Assembly: GCA_963930775.1 (NCBI GenBank)
Contig: OZ005694.1
Coordinates: forward strand, 1,984,001-2,048,000
Reading direction: 5' to 3'
DNA from: Cliona cf. orientalis
Lineage: Eukaryota > Porifera > Demospongiae > Clionaida > Clionaidae
Length of the DNA: 64,000 bases
Part shown: positions 46,266 through 56,216 of the stretch, one piece after another
Layout of the letters: each line of letters begins with the position of its first letter
Position numbering within the stretch: position 1 is the stretch's first letter
Notes under the pieces: model-generated
Seen by the model: the letters and a program-made list of their open reading frames with translations, nothing else
What the model was told of the DNA's origin: nothing
The model's database searches: none
Position numbers and translations under genes: made by a program

Positions 46266-46927
46266 CTCAAGCTCGAGCTAGCTAGCTAGCTAGTGTAACA
46301 GTATATTTGAGTATAAACTTCAGATTAGTCATTGCTGTACATGCTGTACATGCATGTTTGGGGCTGATACTGTGACAGCAAGTAGGCTAAACTATACGTA
46401 ATAGTCTAGTATCTAGTAAGCCAAGGGCGTGGCCTGCGCCAACGATAAACTGATGACGTAATTAGTCGATACAGACCTCGGGCCCAGGCAGAAAGCATGG
46501 ACTAGACATCTCAAGTAGCTACGCCGTCTGCTGGATGATAGCTATAGCTATAGTAGTGATTATCGATCACTTTCATGTAGACACAGCACTGAAAAGTTAG
46601 CTGTGCCTTCACGATCTTTTAGCCACGCCCCTCTGAATGGCCGTCCTGTATCGTGACAATACTTAATGCTATAGAGGCATTAATATTATTAATGGACCTT
46701 CGTAGCTCCAGCACAAAACCGTAGCTCTCATTGATAAATTTAACCAGCTATAGCTATCCGCCATACGTTATAGCTGGACACTCACAGAGTATTATATAAA
46801 AGTTTACTTTGCGGGATGCGGGATGCGGGATGCGGAGCTCCGCATCCCGCGCATCCCGCATCCCGCACGGTGCGGGATGCGGGTTGCGGGTTGCGGAATC
46901 GAACGAAATTGCCCTTCTCGGCTTCCA
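45327..46927. mobile_element. 1.6-kb palindromic element with GCGGGAT repeats
   Basis: The ends TGGAAGCCGAGAAGGGCAAT face each other and are flanked by TA. The two arms match through CAACCCGCATCCCGCA blocks, CAGCTATAACGTATGGCGGA (45470, 45672; inverted near 46758) and GGGGCGTGGCTAAAAGATCG (45830; inverted near 46615). The centre is a GCGGGAT run facing ATCCCGC (46191-46266). The left arm has an extra internal duplication of about 200 bp. No gene. A foldback element of this size should extrude or fold as one hairpin. Confidence 0.85.
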
Positions 46928-46934
46928 TAATATG

Positions 46935-47230
46935 TTGCATAATAGACACAGTAACTTTTCAAGTGATATATAGTTCGAAGTTCTTGAGCATCTGATTCTA
47001 AATCTTCAAATTTCAAGTGATCAGAGTTTGGATTATTGCAACCTTTGCTGAGGTATCATTCATCGAAGCAGGTAGCTGAGTTGTTGCCATAGCAACCACC
47101 GAATGATGTGGGCGGAGTCAGGAGGCGTGGTGCTCAAGGAGGAGGATAGGGAGGTGATGGAGAAGGGGATCGAGGATCAGTGGATCTCTTCTGTCATCAG
47201 TTGATGCCAGTCGCAAACTTGGTATAATTT
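46935..47230. repeat. Shared non-family segment B (copy 2)
   Basis: Counterpart of 33237-33570. The minus-strand reading MATTQ... and DLESDAQELRTIY is better preserved here but still stops. It lies beyond the 3' end of copy 4. Confidence 0.45.
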
Positions 47231-48006
47231 TTATGATCCAGGTTGGTGGTATAAAGGAGAAGGTGCTGGCCGCCCACAGGACTGGGATTAGCTAACTAGT
47301 CATGTGATCATTGAATGTGGGTACTGAGTTATCAATGATTCCTTAATTGGACTTGAAGGAGCTACCCACAGGCTAGCTAGGGGGGATCAGAAGAATGTCG
47401 GTGGTGGGAGAATGTCTAGAGGGTTCTATGTAGCTAGGCAGGGGCTGAAGTGTATAATAATGTCTACACCTAGCCTATGCAATATTTATTTACCAAAAGA
47501 AACCATAGTATAGTACATTGTAATAAGCTACAATGCAAAAGTAGTGAACACTATATGTCTACTTTTAAAGTTGAATATCCAGGGTGAAAATGTGTACATT
47601 TTTTGTTCTTTGTTTCTCCTTCTGCAGGAGACGTTGAAGTTTACACTATATAGCTAGCTAGTTGGCACTCAGGAGGAGGTGCTACTGAGTGCTTTTGAAG
47701 GACGAGGGCTAAGACATGTCACAACAGGTACTCCATCTCAATCAATTCAAACTCTTCTCATTTTCCTTGAAAGAAGTAGCTATTCCTAGACTGCGCAGCT
47801 ACAACAATGAAATTTAATGTCAATATTTTCACCTGTGTTAATTATTATTGGCTATGATTATTACAACATTAATTGTTAGTCTAGACCTATTGCATTGACA
47901 AGCATAAAATTGTTTAGTATCTGCTCATTAATAGAGATCAATGGCAAATTAGGAAAATGCATACCTGAAAAACTATCACTCAAATAATAAATTTTGTAAT
48001 TTGAGT
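47231..48006. repeat. 3' flank of copy 4, shared with copy 5
   Basis: GGTGGTATAAAGGA.GAA at 47246 and GAGGTGCTACTGAGTGCTT at 47674 match 56398 and 56870. No gene is supported. A plus-strand CTTCTGCAG|GAGA resembles a splice acceptor in both copies but leads into no conserved frame. Confidence 0.55.
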
Positions 48007-51000
48007 TTATTTTGTGTATTTAGCAGAAGCTGGCATGGTAATGGGCCGAGGAGTATCATTGATCAGTGGTTCAAGTTCAGGATCTTCAATTCGCTCATGA
48101 GCAATGTCATTATCATCAATGATGTCATGGCCTTGATTTTGTTTGCACCTCCAACCAGCACTGAGACAAGGCTTGATCAAACTCCACACAACAATGATAC
48201 AGAATTGAGCAAAGGTGATTCCAATTGACACCATAAGCAATTTTGATCTTGATTCAGTAGATTCCCACTTGTACAGAGTTCCAGCACTCAAGACAATAAG
48301 GTTCAGCAAGGTAGCACTTTCTACAAGTCTCACATCTATTTGCTTGTAGACATTTTTGATTGAAATGAAGAAAAGTAAGAAAACTGTAAACAGGAATAGT
48401 AAGATCGCATTCAGTTTTGGATTGTTCATTGAAGTTATAGTAAGTAGAACCAATAGTATTCCTCGAACAAGGAGCATTGCTCCAAACCAGTATCGGTGCT
48501 TATCCTTCAAAGGAGAGAAGTAAGCATCGTAGACAGGGGCTAGCTTATTGAGCCACTTGAGTGGCCGTAGATGAGACACTCTCCTCAAAGGCTGAATGAA
48601 CAGAAGCACGAGTGTGTAGGGAAGCCACAAGAATATAAAAGTAGCAATGGCCGCTAAGAAAAGGTAAATGTGAGGGTACTGGCAGTAGCGTAGGTTTCCA
48701 TCGAGGTACCACACAGAATAGGAGGTGCTCTGTGGGTACTGAGTTATCACTGCAACTGAGATGGCATCTATCACAGTACGAAGGAGCTTCATGTAAGATA
48801 GAAGGAAGAGTGTGGCTAGAAGAGGAACAGCTCTGCTGCCGATGAGGTTAGTTAGGCGAGAGGAGTAGCGGCAAGCAACAATGATAACACCAGCAATGGC
48901 CCAGATGTAGAATGGGAATAGAAACTGCAGCCATGTCTTCCAATAAGCATCCAGTCCAACAAACAAGCAAGTCTCGATTCCAAAATCCAAGTTGAGCCAG
49001 GCAATAAAAACTTGAAGAAATGTAAATAAATAACTTGTTCCGAGGCTAATGTCTGTGGGAAAGAGTATTATTTTGTAGGCCCATACAATGTTAGCATAGA
49101 AGATGACTCCATTGATTAGTCCTTGAGTGGCAGTGAGGTTGAGTGCAAGGATAAAGAACACAAGGAGGACACCAGCAGCAGCAAAGGCAAGCAGAAGCAC
49201 CACGTTATGACTGTTGGGACATTTAATGCACCGAGAAGATCCAATTGCCAGACTAAATCTGTCCTTGCAGGCACCACACAGGATGCCGATTCGGTTGGAG
49301 GCACACTGCTTGCTGGGATCATCTCCAATGTTTACTATCTTGTCACCTGACTTGCAGTAGAAAAGTGGACAGAATCTGTTGTACATAATACCAGTGCTAT
49401 TACTCTCATTGAAGGTTGCATTCACCCACACAGTGCCGTTCCACTGTAGGAGACCAGTTTTGTGTTTTATTAAACAACTGAAGCCATTGTTAGTCATGAC
49501 AGGATAACAACTGCATGCAGTTTCATCATGACTTAGAGTCAGTCCTAGAGGGCAGCCTGGGAGTAATGTGATATTTATGAAAATTGGGGTTGTTAGGAGT
49601 TCAGGCTCGAGACAACCAGACTGATTATGTGAAACATATTCAGATATTTCATCCTTGATTATATCTTGAAAGGTATCATTCTCATTGCTAATGTAACCTG
49701 TTGCTGGCAAAGATGATGCTTGTAGCAACAAATATTTATAATCTTGTTTTGAGTAAACTGTATAATTAAAAAGAACACATTTTGTACTGTCATTTACAAT
49801 TTGCGATTTCTCTTGATTTGAGAGAAAACCTAAATAAAGGGATCTGGCATAGATCGTACCAACTGTAGTGCCAAAGTCATAACCCACTATACATGCAGGT
49901 AATGTGATGGTTTCACCACGATAAACACTGGTATTAGTGAAAACATATGAGATATTAGCACACTGTGGTTTACCATTGGAGTCACAGAGACACACACGCT
50001 GTGGTGCAGAGGATACTGGAGATAGGGTCTCGTTGAGGCCAGGGTCAAAGGAGATGTCATCGTGATCATTGCCTGGACAGTGAGGTTTTCCTTGTTTATT
50101 CACAAAAGTTATGAAATATGCACTACATGAGCGATCCCTAATACTCGCTCCGTACATGTGGTGACCAACACCGCGTTGTGCATAGTTTCCTGTAAAAGAT
50201 ATTTTAGCAGAGTAGTCTGTGATCATGAATATACAAGGTTGTGAAGACTGAGAATACACCGCTCCACCAACATCAAATGCTGTGTTGTTGACAAACTGAA
50301 TGCTCGATTGATATCCCACTGTGGTCATGAGTAATGATGGCATGGTGTTATAGAGAGCACCTCCTTGAAATGCAGAGTTGTTGAAAAAGAATAATTTGGA
50401 ATAATCACCAACAATGATAGAGGGGCGGACACCTGCTTCTATATAAATTGCACCACCATTCACTTGTGCTGAATTCGTAATGAATTTTAATGATTTATTA
50501 GTGTTAATATTGATGCTTCCATATGTAATAAATATTGCTCCTCCAACTGATGCTCTATTGTCGTAAAATTCAATACCACTTGTGTTCACATGAGCAGTTG
50601 AATTCTGTAATAATAGAGCACCTCCATATTTAGCTGCATGGTTGTATTTAAATATCACATATGATTCAGCACCCACAATGACCATTTCATCCAACATGAA
50701 TACCGCTCCACCAGCCCAACCAGCAGCATTATACATAAAGACCACTCTTGCTTTAGCACCAATGTGCATCATTGTATTCTCCCCATACACTGCTCCTCCA
50801 TCATAGCTGCATGTTAAGTTGACAAAATACACTATTGCACCTGTTGTGATGTTAAGTGAAGATTTGAGCTCTGAGTCAGTGTGAGTGATGTTTAGATATA
50901 CTGCTGTACCTGATGAATGCATTGAAGGGTTGATCCCTATAATACTGTCAGTAAAGTTTACATTTCCTGCTAATGTTACTGCACTAGAATGTGCCGCAAT

Positions 51001-51663
51001 AATTGATTGATCTTGATGTCTGTACAACTGAAATGTGCTGTTGCTCACGATTATCCCATCACTAAAATCACTCTCAACAAAGCAGTTCTCTTTGAATGTA
51101 CAGTTGTCCAGTAAAGCTTGTGAGCCTCTTCCTGTAATATAGACGAAAGATAAGGTTTCATTTATGCCAGGGTAGCCATAGAGGTTGGAGTTCTTCACTG
51201 TAATGTTGCTCTTTATAAGATCTATTGCAGGACATCTCATTGTCAGAGTTGTAATGTTCACAAAACTGACATTGAAGAACTGAATAACTGTGCACCATGT
51301 CTTACCATCTTCCATACCGAACTGATGGTCAATGATGACATTCTCTCTGGATTCTGCAGCTCCTTTCATGACAAATGAGTGGAGATTTTGTATAGTCAGG
51401 TTCTTTGTATAGTTGTGGACTCCACACATGAATATCAGTGTTACATTGACGTGGTCTGGTGAAAAGAACTCACTGCTATGGTCAGCTAAGTAGTCCATTG
51501 TGTGACAGAGCTGACCAGGTGGACAGCTGCTGTTTCCAGGACAAGAGCTGAGAGTCTCTGTTGGTGAGACGTAATATACCACATCCTCCTTAGTCTCAGC
51601 TAGTACATTAATCAGTCCAAATATTAAGATGAAGGAGAGAAAGAAAGTCTTCATTTTTTTCAT
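48007..51663 (-). CDS. Copy 4: intact beta-helix/multi-pass membrane protein, 1218 aa
   Basis: This is the only complete member, a single 3.66-kb exon. Residues 1-22 form a signal peptide. Residues 35-75 hold SCPGNSSCPPGQLCHTMDYL. About residues 290-480 contain seven GGA[VIL] motifs and seven FxxN motifs (FMYNAA, FFNNSAF, FVNNTAF and others), the pattern of a right-handed parallel beta-helix. A Cys-rich linker (about 715-820) ends CGACKDRFSLAIGSSRCIKC. About ten hydrophobic segments follow (820-1157), including FLFPFYIWAIAGVIIVACRY and LLATLFLLSYMKLLRTVID. The tail is acidic. It is probably a glycosylated surface receptor or adhesin; ligand and signalling are unknown. AATAAA overlaps the stop codon on the minus strand and may serve in polyadenylation. 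Confidence 0.92.
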   Translation of the reverse strand: MKKMKTFFLSFILIFGLINVLAETKEDVVYYVSPTETLSSCPGNSSCPPGQLCHTMDYLADHSSEFFSPDHVNVTLIFMCGVHNYTKNLTIQNLHSFVMKGAAESRENVIIDHQFGMEDGKTWCTVIQFFNVSFVNITTLTMRCPAIDLIKSNITVKNSNLYGYPGINETLSFVYITGRGSQALLDNCTFKENCFVESDFSDGIIVSNSTFQLYRHQDQSIIAAHSSAVTLAGNVNFTDSIIGINPSMHSSGTAVYLNITHTDSELKSSLNITTGAIVYFVNLTCSYDGGAVYGENTMMHIGAKARVVFMYNAAGWAGGAVFMLDEMVIVGAESYVIFKYNHAAKYGGALLLQNSTAHVNTSGIEFYDNRASVGGAIFITYGSININTNKSLKFITNSAQVNGGAIYIEAGVRPSIIVGDYSKLFFFNNSAFQGGALYNTMPSLLMTTVGYQSSIQFVNNTAFDVGGAVYSQSSQPCIFMITDYSAKISFTGNYAQRGVGHHMYGASIRDRSCSAYFITFVNKQGKPHCPGNDHDDISFDPGLNETLSPVSSAPQRVCLCDSNGKPQCANISYVFTNTSVYRGETITLPACIVGYDFGTTVGTIYARSLYLGFLSNQEKSQIVNDSTKCVLFNYTVYSKQDYKYLLLQASSLPATGYISNENDTFQDIIKDEISEYVSHNQSGCLEPELLTTPIFINITLLPGCPLGLTLSHDETACSCYPVMTNNGFSCLIKHKTGLLQWNGTVWVNATFNESNSTGIMYNRFCPLFYCKSGDKIVNIGDDPSKQCASNRIGILCGACKDRFSLAIGSSRCIKCPNSHNVVLLLAFAAAGVLLVFFILALNLTATQGLINGVIFYANIVWAYKIILFPTDISLGTSYLFTFLQVFIAWLNLDFGIETCLFVGLDAYWKTWLQFLFPFYIWAIAGVIIVACRYSSRLTNLIGSRAVPLLATLFLLSYMKLLRTVIDAISVAVITQYPQSTSYSVWYLDGNLRYCQYPHIYLFLAAIATFIFLWLPYTLVLLFIQPLRRVSHLRPLKWLNKLAPVYDAYFSPLKDKHRYWFGAMLLVRGILLVLLTITSMNNPKLNAILLFLFTVFLLFFISIKNVYKQIDVRLVESATLLNLIVLSAGTLYKWESTESRSKLLMVSIGITFAQFCIIVVWSLIKPCLSAGWRCKQNQGHDIIDDNDIAHERIEDPELEPLINDTPRPITMPASAKYTK

Positions 51664-51727
51664 TATACTATCAGCTCTATTTTGTCAATACAATGCTTAT
51701 CAAGAAGAAGCATGCACAGACACGCAG
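51664..51727 (-). promoter_or_regulatory. Shortened 5' flank of copy 4
   Basis: Only CAAGAAGAAGCATGCACAGA of the conserved upstream block remains before the segment shared with 28344 begins. Copy 4 therefore lacks much of the upstream region kept by copies 1, 2 and 5, and its promoter may differ. Confidence 0.3.
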
Positions 51728-53560
51728 CTAGTGTGGCTCAGTAGCATTAACTTAAGTACAGCTGGTCAAGCGTGGGTGGTAGAGAGATTAAGAAGCCACA
51801 ACAAGCAGTGGCGTGGCTTTGTGGGGGGAGGAGGGGGCGGGGTGGTTAAGGATACATACTAGGCTTAGTCTGAACTACAGATCAGCACATACCCAGCACA
51901 CTGAATCTATTTGCACAATAATGAAGTAAATATTTTTTTCAAAGATCTCGACCAATTCACTAGTCACTCATATGCCTAGACTTTGAGGTGTGGCGATTTT
52001 TGTGCTCGATTAATTAATTGCTTTACCCGGCCATGGTGAATTGGTTGCAGATCAACCCCCTAGCGACGCCACTGACAATGACATCAAGATGATAGTATCC
52101 CAAGCACATTGAGGGTGCTAAAGGTCTGAAGGTCTCTTAAGACCGTAGATCCAATTGGAAGAGGTATTTAAAACATTGTGACTGCAGTAACCATGACAGC
52201 ATGTAAAGTTTAAACATAATAATATTATTATTATGAAAGTGCTTCAAGTACAGTCCATTTCTATAATAATTTCTGCTCAAAATAGAACAGTAGCTAGTTA
52301 ACATGAATAGATGGTGATAGCTAAAACTAGCATGTAACCTATGGAGGGAGTGCAAATGAGTACGAGTTAAAAATTAAAACGGCTATCTGAGGCCTGATTT
52401 AAAAGAATTTAGGAAGATAGATGACAGAAGTGATGAGGGAAGAGAGTTCCAGAGATCAATAGTTTTTGGAAAAAAAGAATTATAAAACTGGTTGGTTCTA
52501 GTCTGGATGTTGACTAACTGCAGGGGATTGGTATACCTGTTGGCATAAGCAATGTTGGATGGGAGGGTCAGGAAAGTCACACAAATTTTGAGTAGATGTT
52601 CCAGGCTAGTATTAGATTGTCTCAGGGTCCTGATTTGAAAGCAATAATGGTGACATTGTATATAGCTATATTCAGCTTTTATTGTTTTGTGCAGGGCTGT
52701 TATTTTTTGTGCTTAGCATCAAGCATCCTTGAAGTATCCTACCTATGATGCAGATCAAAGCTACCACCAGGGCAATGTACTGTAAATTAGGGCAATAATA
52801 TCATGATATTGATATCCCTAGCTGTAGTACAGTGAGTATATGTACCAGCTGCCAGTGCACATCTGGCTCCAATTTGTGATCTAGGAAACATACATCTACA
52901 GTACAAATTCATACAGACTACTAATAGAGAGTCATATGTAGTTCATATGTACCAATGCACACCTGGCCCCAATTTGTGATCTGGGAAATAATATTATGAC
53001 CAATATTTACTCCAAGTGTCCTGCTATACAGTGTCTATACTACCCACTGAGAGGAAATTTAGGAAGATGGTCACAAATAACCATGACACAATTTAGGTTC
53101 CTGAAGGCTTTTGATCTTGGCATTAGTGATTTAGTGGGGGAATCCTTGTTGACTACATCCAACATACTTTCTACAAAATGAGCATACTTGTACCAATAAT
53201 ATTATGTCACACAAATAATATGGAGTAGATTTACATCTATAGTACAAATTCAAACATATTATTACCAACAGAGACTCATGAGTAGTCCATAATTGGTCAT
53301 GTATGTAAACACAACACGCATGCATACACAAACATGCATGCACTGCACGCATGCACACACACCGCGTGACACCCACATATATACACACACATACATTTAC
53401 ACAATGTATGTCATAAGACTCTATCGCTTTCAGCAGCTTCCTCGGTTTGCTGTTCTCTATTTCAGTAAAATGTTGGCAAGGAAGTGCTGCTTGATTACTA
53501 AAGTAAATAATATTATAATATTTCATTCTGAGCTAATAATGACTTTTTATCTTTTGTGCA
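51728..53560. repeat. Array intergenic unit / segmental duplicate of 28344-31500
   Basis: Collinear with 28344-29142 plus 30297-31500. It lacks the 1.15-kb insertion and the 187-bp miniature element present there, so it serves as the uninterrupted version. No gene apart from the LINE fragment. Confidence 0.85.
52383..52640 (-). pseudogene. LINE (non-LTR retrotransposon) reverse-transcriptase C-terminal fragment
   Basis: The frame encodes RTNQFYNSFFPKTIDLWNSL, the conserved RT tail pattern (R-T-x-x-y-x-x-S-F-F-P-r-T-i-x-x-W-N-s-L-P) of CR1/jockey-like LINEs, then about 15 residues and a stop. The catalytic domain, endonuclease and 3' tail are absent. It is an old 5'-truncated insertion that was duplicated along with the intergenic unit. 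Confidence 0.75.
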
Positions 53561-53754
53561 AACTACATTCTTCAAAACGTTAACCTATGCACAGCAGCTA
53601 GCTATATAGAAAAAAATATGAAGTGATGGAAGGGAGAGGATTCACCAACAATTAGTCACATAAATATATACTACAGAGATCAATGAAAAAGTAAATTATT
53701 TATATTTGCATGTAGCAGAAATTATCTCTCAAAGATATTTACAGTATGGGTATG

Positions 53755-53915
53755 TGTTTCATTTTGTGTATTTAGCCGAAGCTGGCATGGTAATGGGCCG
53801 AGGAGCATACGTATTTGATCAGCGATTCAAGTTCAGGATCTTCAATACGCTCATGAGCGATGTCACCATCCTCAATGATCTGAATAAATAAATTTCTCCA
53901 GTGTCTGCGGGAAAG
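53755..53915 (-). pseudogene. Scar copy R3, tail plus internal fragment
   Basis: The C-terminal tail (53755-53880) is fused directly to a 28-base piece from between the second and third membrane segments (CTCCAGTGTCTGCGGGAAAG). This is followed by a 904-bp element and then the rest of that piece at 54820-54846. At about 54847 the sequence becomes 5' flank (AGTGACTTAAATACAGCATG). Two internal deletions therefore removed nearly the whole gene. Confidence 0.75.
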
Positions 53916-54819
53916 TACGGTGGCCCAGAAGGGTCATGTCGATTACCCAATACAATATTTCCCATTACCAATTTCAACTTTTCTCATTACCAGCTTCCAA
54001 TTTGTCTATTTCTCGTTTCCGATTTTGAGTTTTCTCATTATCAACTTCCAATTTGGGTATTTCTTATTTCCAATTTCAAATTTCTTATTAATTAACTATT
54101 TCAACTTGGGTAGGTGGTGAACTATTATGGTATTGATAGGCGTGCACACATGCATGGAAAGCAAGAGAGGGTGGACAGGTAGCTATACGTTGAAGGCAGT
54201 GACTGGTCATTAACTGTGCAACATACTGTGTACCTTATGGCTTAAGGGGGCAATTATTACCGGTATGACGTTAAGTCTTGGACTCCTCACCCCTCTCTTA
54301 GCGTCATGGCAGTCATAGAGCCACACCCCTGTAATGCAAAAAGCATTAGAGGGGTGTGGCTCCAAAGGTCAGGCTATTATCATACCTGACAGGCTCTGAC
54401 TATCAACCCCTTCCCCCGTTAACGTCATAATGATGACATTGTTAATTAGTTTGGAAGTGCCCCCTAAAATAGTCACAGGATGAAAAAGGTCTACCAGAGG
54501 TATAGCTATACATGTAGCTAATCTCATGCCAAGCCCCCTTCATTTCATGCACAAAGGGGGCTGGGCATGAGACGAACATGTAGCCTACATGTCGCACAAA
54601 TGTGGATCAGAGGACATTGGCGTATGCACACAACTGGCACCTACGATAGTAAACTAGACTGGTAGAAATGAGAAATACCCAAATTGGAAGTTGGTAATGA
54701 GAAAACTCAAAATCGGAAATGAGAAATAACCAAATTGGAAGCTGGTAATGAGAAAAATCGAAATTGGTAATGGGAAATATTGTATTGGGTAATGGACATG
54801 GCCCTTCTGGGCCACCGTA
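53916..54819. mobile_element. 904-bp foldback element, about 155-bp inverted ends, 6-bp target duplication
   Basis: The left end TACGGTGGCCCAGAAGGGtC and the inverted right end match over about 155 bases with few differences. GGAAAG is repeated on both sides (53910-53915 and 54820-54825); the family gene has a single GGAAAG there. The ends are built from internal repeats of CATTACCAACTTCCAATTTG type. The centre holds a 20-bp hairpin (54318-54362) and a short relative of the 43256 element. No transposase. A 6-bp duplication is uncommon among DNA transposons. Confidence 0.88.
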
Positions 54820-54846
54820 GGAAAGAGTATTATCTTGTCGGCCCAG
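54820..54846 (-). pseudogene. Scar copy R3, remainder
   Basis: GGAAAGAGTATTATCTTGTcGGCCC matches the family coding sequence for WAYKIILFP in the membrane domain. It continues the piece that ends at 53915. Confidence 0.7.
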
Positions 54847-55300
54847 TGACTTAAATACAGCATGTCATGCATGGATGCATGGTAGGGCAGGTAGGCTGTG
54901 GCCAGCAGTCTGGCTGCACGAAGACCCCAAATTAATTAAAGTTTTTAATAATTATAGTCATGTTGCTTTCTACAAAATGTAGTAGTGAGTATGTTATTAT
55001 AATAATATACCTGCATCAGTGGATAGGCACAAACACAGAGTAGCTACACTGCTGTACATTACTGAATACATCTATAGAACAAACAGGTTTAGAAATGCTT
55101 AAAATTGCTGCAGTCTCTGCATGACGGTTTTCTGGTCACATTTTAATTTGTCAATTTTAGTGAAGGGATCTCCGTCAATTAGTGCCATAGGATAAACTAT
55201 TTCAATAATTATAGTAGCATCAAGACCTATTAATGCTCTCTGGGGTGCTGTTCAAAACAGGTTCCCTCATTATCCAAGTCACCCAAACAACAATATACAT
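54847..55300. other. 5' flank of scar R3, then unassigned
   Basis: The first 60 bases match the 5' flank of copy 5 (CATGGTAGGGCAGGTA). The rest shows no gene or known repeat. Confidence 0.4.
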
Positions 55301-55940
55301 TGGCCTACTATGAGAGAGAGGATTGCTTGGAGTATAGCTACAGACTGTGGTATGATAATTGAAGTTTCAGCATATGTTCTATAAAAATAATTTTATGAGC
55401 ATAGCTACTTGTACCAACATGAACAAACATGGAGTAGATTTACATGTACAATACAAATTCATACAACAAGGTACATATGTATATTACCAACAAAGAGTCT
55501 CAATTGAGTAGTCCATAGCTTTTCTCATAGTTGGTCATGTATGTATAACTATTAAAAACACAATGCAAAACACAGTGCACACAGAAAACATGCACGCACT
55601 GAAAGAGGGATCTGTTTGGAGTAGCTACAGACTGTAATATAATTTTAAACTTTTGAAAACATCCAACATATTTTCTACAAAATTATGAGCATACTTGTAC
55701 CTATGTATGTAATAACAGGAACAAACATGGAGTAGATCATGTTACATAATTATACAACAGTACAAATTCATAAAACAATCATACTACCAATGGAGAATCT
55801 CAAGTAGTCCACACCATTTCTCATAATTGGTCACGTATGTATATATTAAAAACACAATGCACTGCACACACGCACGCTGCGTGACGCATGCATGCACGTA
55901 CACATACATCCACACATTAATTTTATGCACACACACATGA
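55301..55940. repeat. Two tandem copies of a roughly 300-bp intergenic block
   Basis: GAGTAGCTACAGACTG, CAAACATGGAGTAGAT and ACACAATGCA occur in both 55307-55605 and 55606-55930. The same block is present once in 31080-31300 and 53150-53320. Confidence 0.7.
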
Positions 55941-56111
55941 GACTATCGCTTTCAGTTGCTTCCTTGGTTTGCTGTTCTCTACTTGAATACAACGTTGGCA
56001 AGGAAGTGCTGCTAGACTATTATTTTCTACAAAATGCAACGCTGTGAATACTTTTTGGCAATTTCTAAATCACCAGATATAAAATCTCTATCATCCCACG
56101 TGCACGTACAT
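55941..56111. repeat. Array intergenic unit end
   Basis: CGCTTTCAGTTGCTTCCTTGG and TTGGCAAGGAAGTGCTGCT match the 3' flanks of the other family units. Confidence 0.6.
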
Positions 56112-56216
56112 CTACTGGCATGCTATTTTGAGAGGTGAGTGAAGGTTCTCAAAGGTCCTCGCCTCAATGTATGCTCCGTGGCGGAGAAGAAGCTGATTAA
56201 GAACCATCTCACTATC
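56112..56216 (-). pseudogene. Ankyrin-repeat fragment
   Basis: The minus-strand reading SEMVLNQLLLRHGAYIEART followed by FENLHSPLKIACQ and a stop fits the ankyrin consensus (two helices, HGA-x-I-x-A-R turn, then SPLxIAC). Only one repeat is visible, with no open frame beyond it. It is a relic of an unrelated gene or a lone exon. Confidence 0.5.

Noticed and set aside
48007-49350. Plus-strand frames opposite the receptor genes (for example ARPTSTETRLDQTP-like and EVECKDKEHKED-like peptides)
   Set aside because: They recur in every copy only because the minus-strand coding sequence is conserved. They have no independent start context or domain.
52996-53181. Plus-strand frame FLKAFDLGISDLVGESLL as a gene
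   Set aside because: It is part of the repeated intergenic unit. The duplicate at 31020-31110 does not keep the frame downstream.
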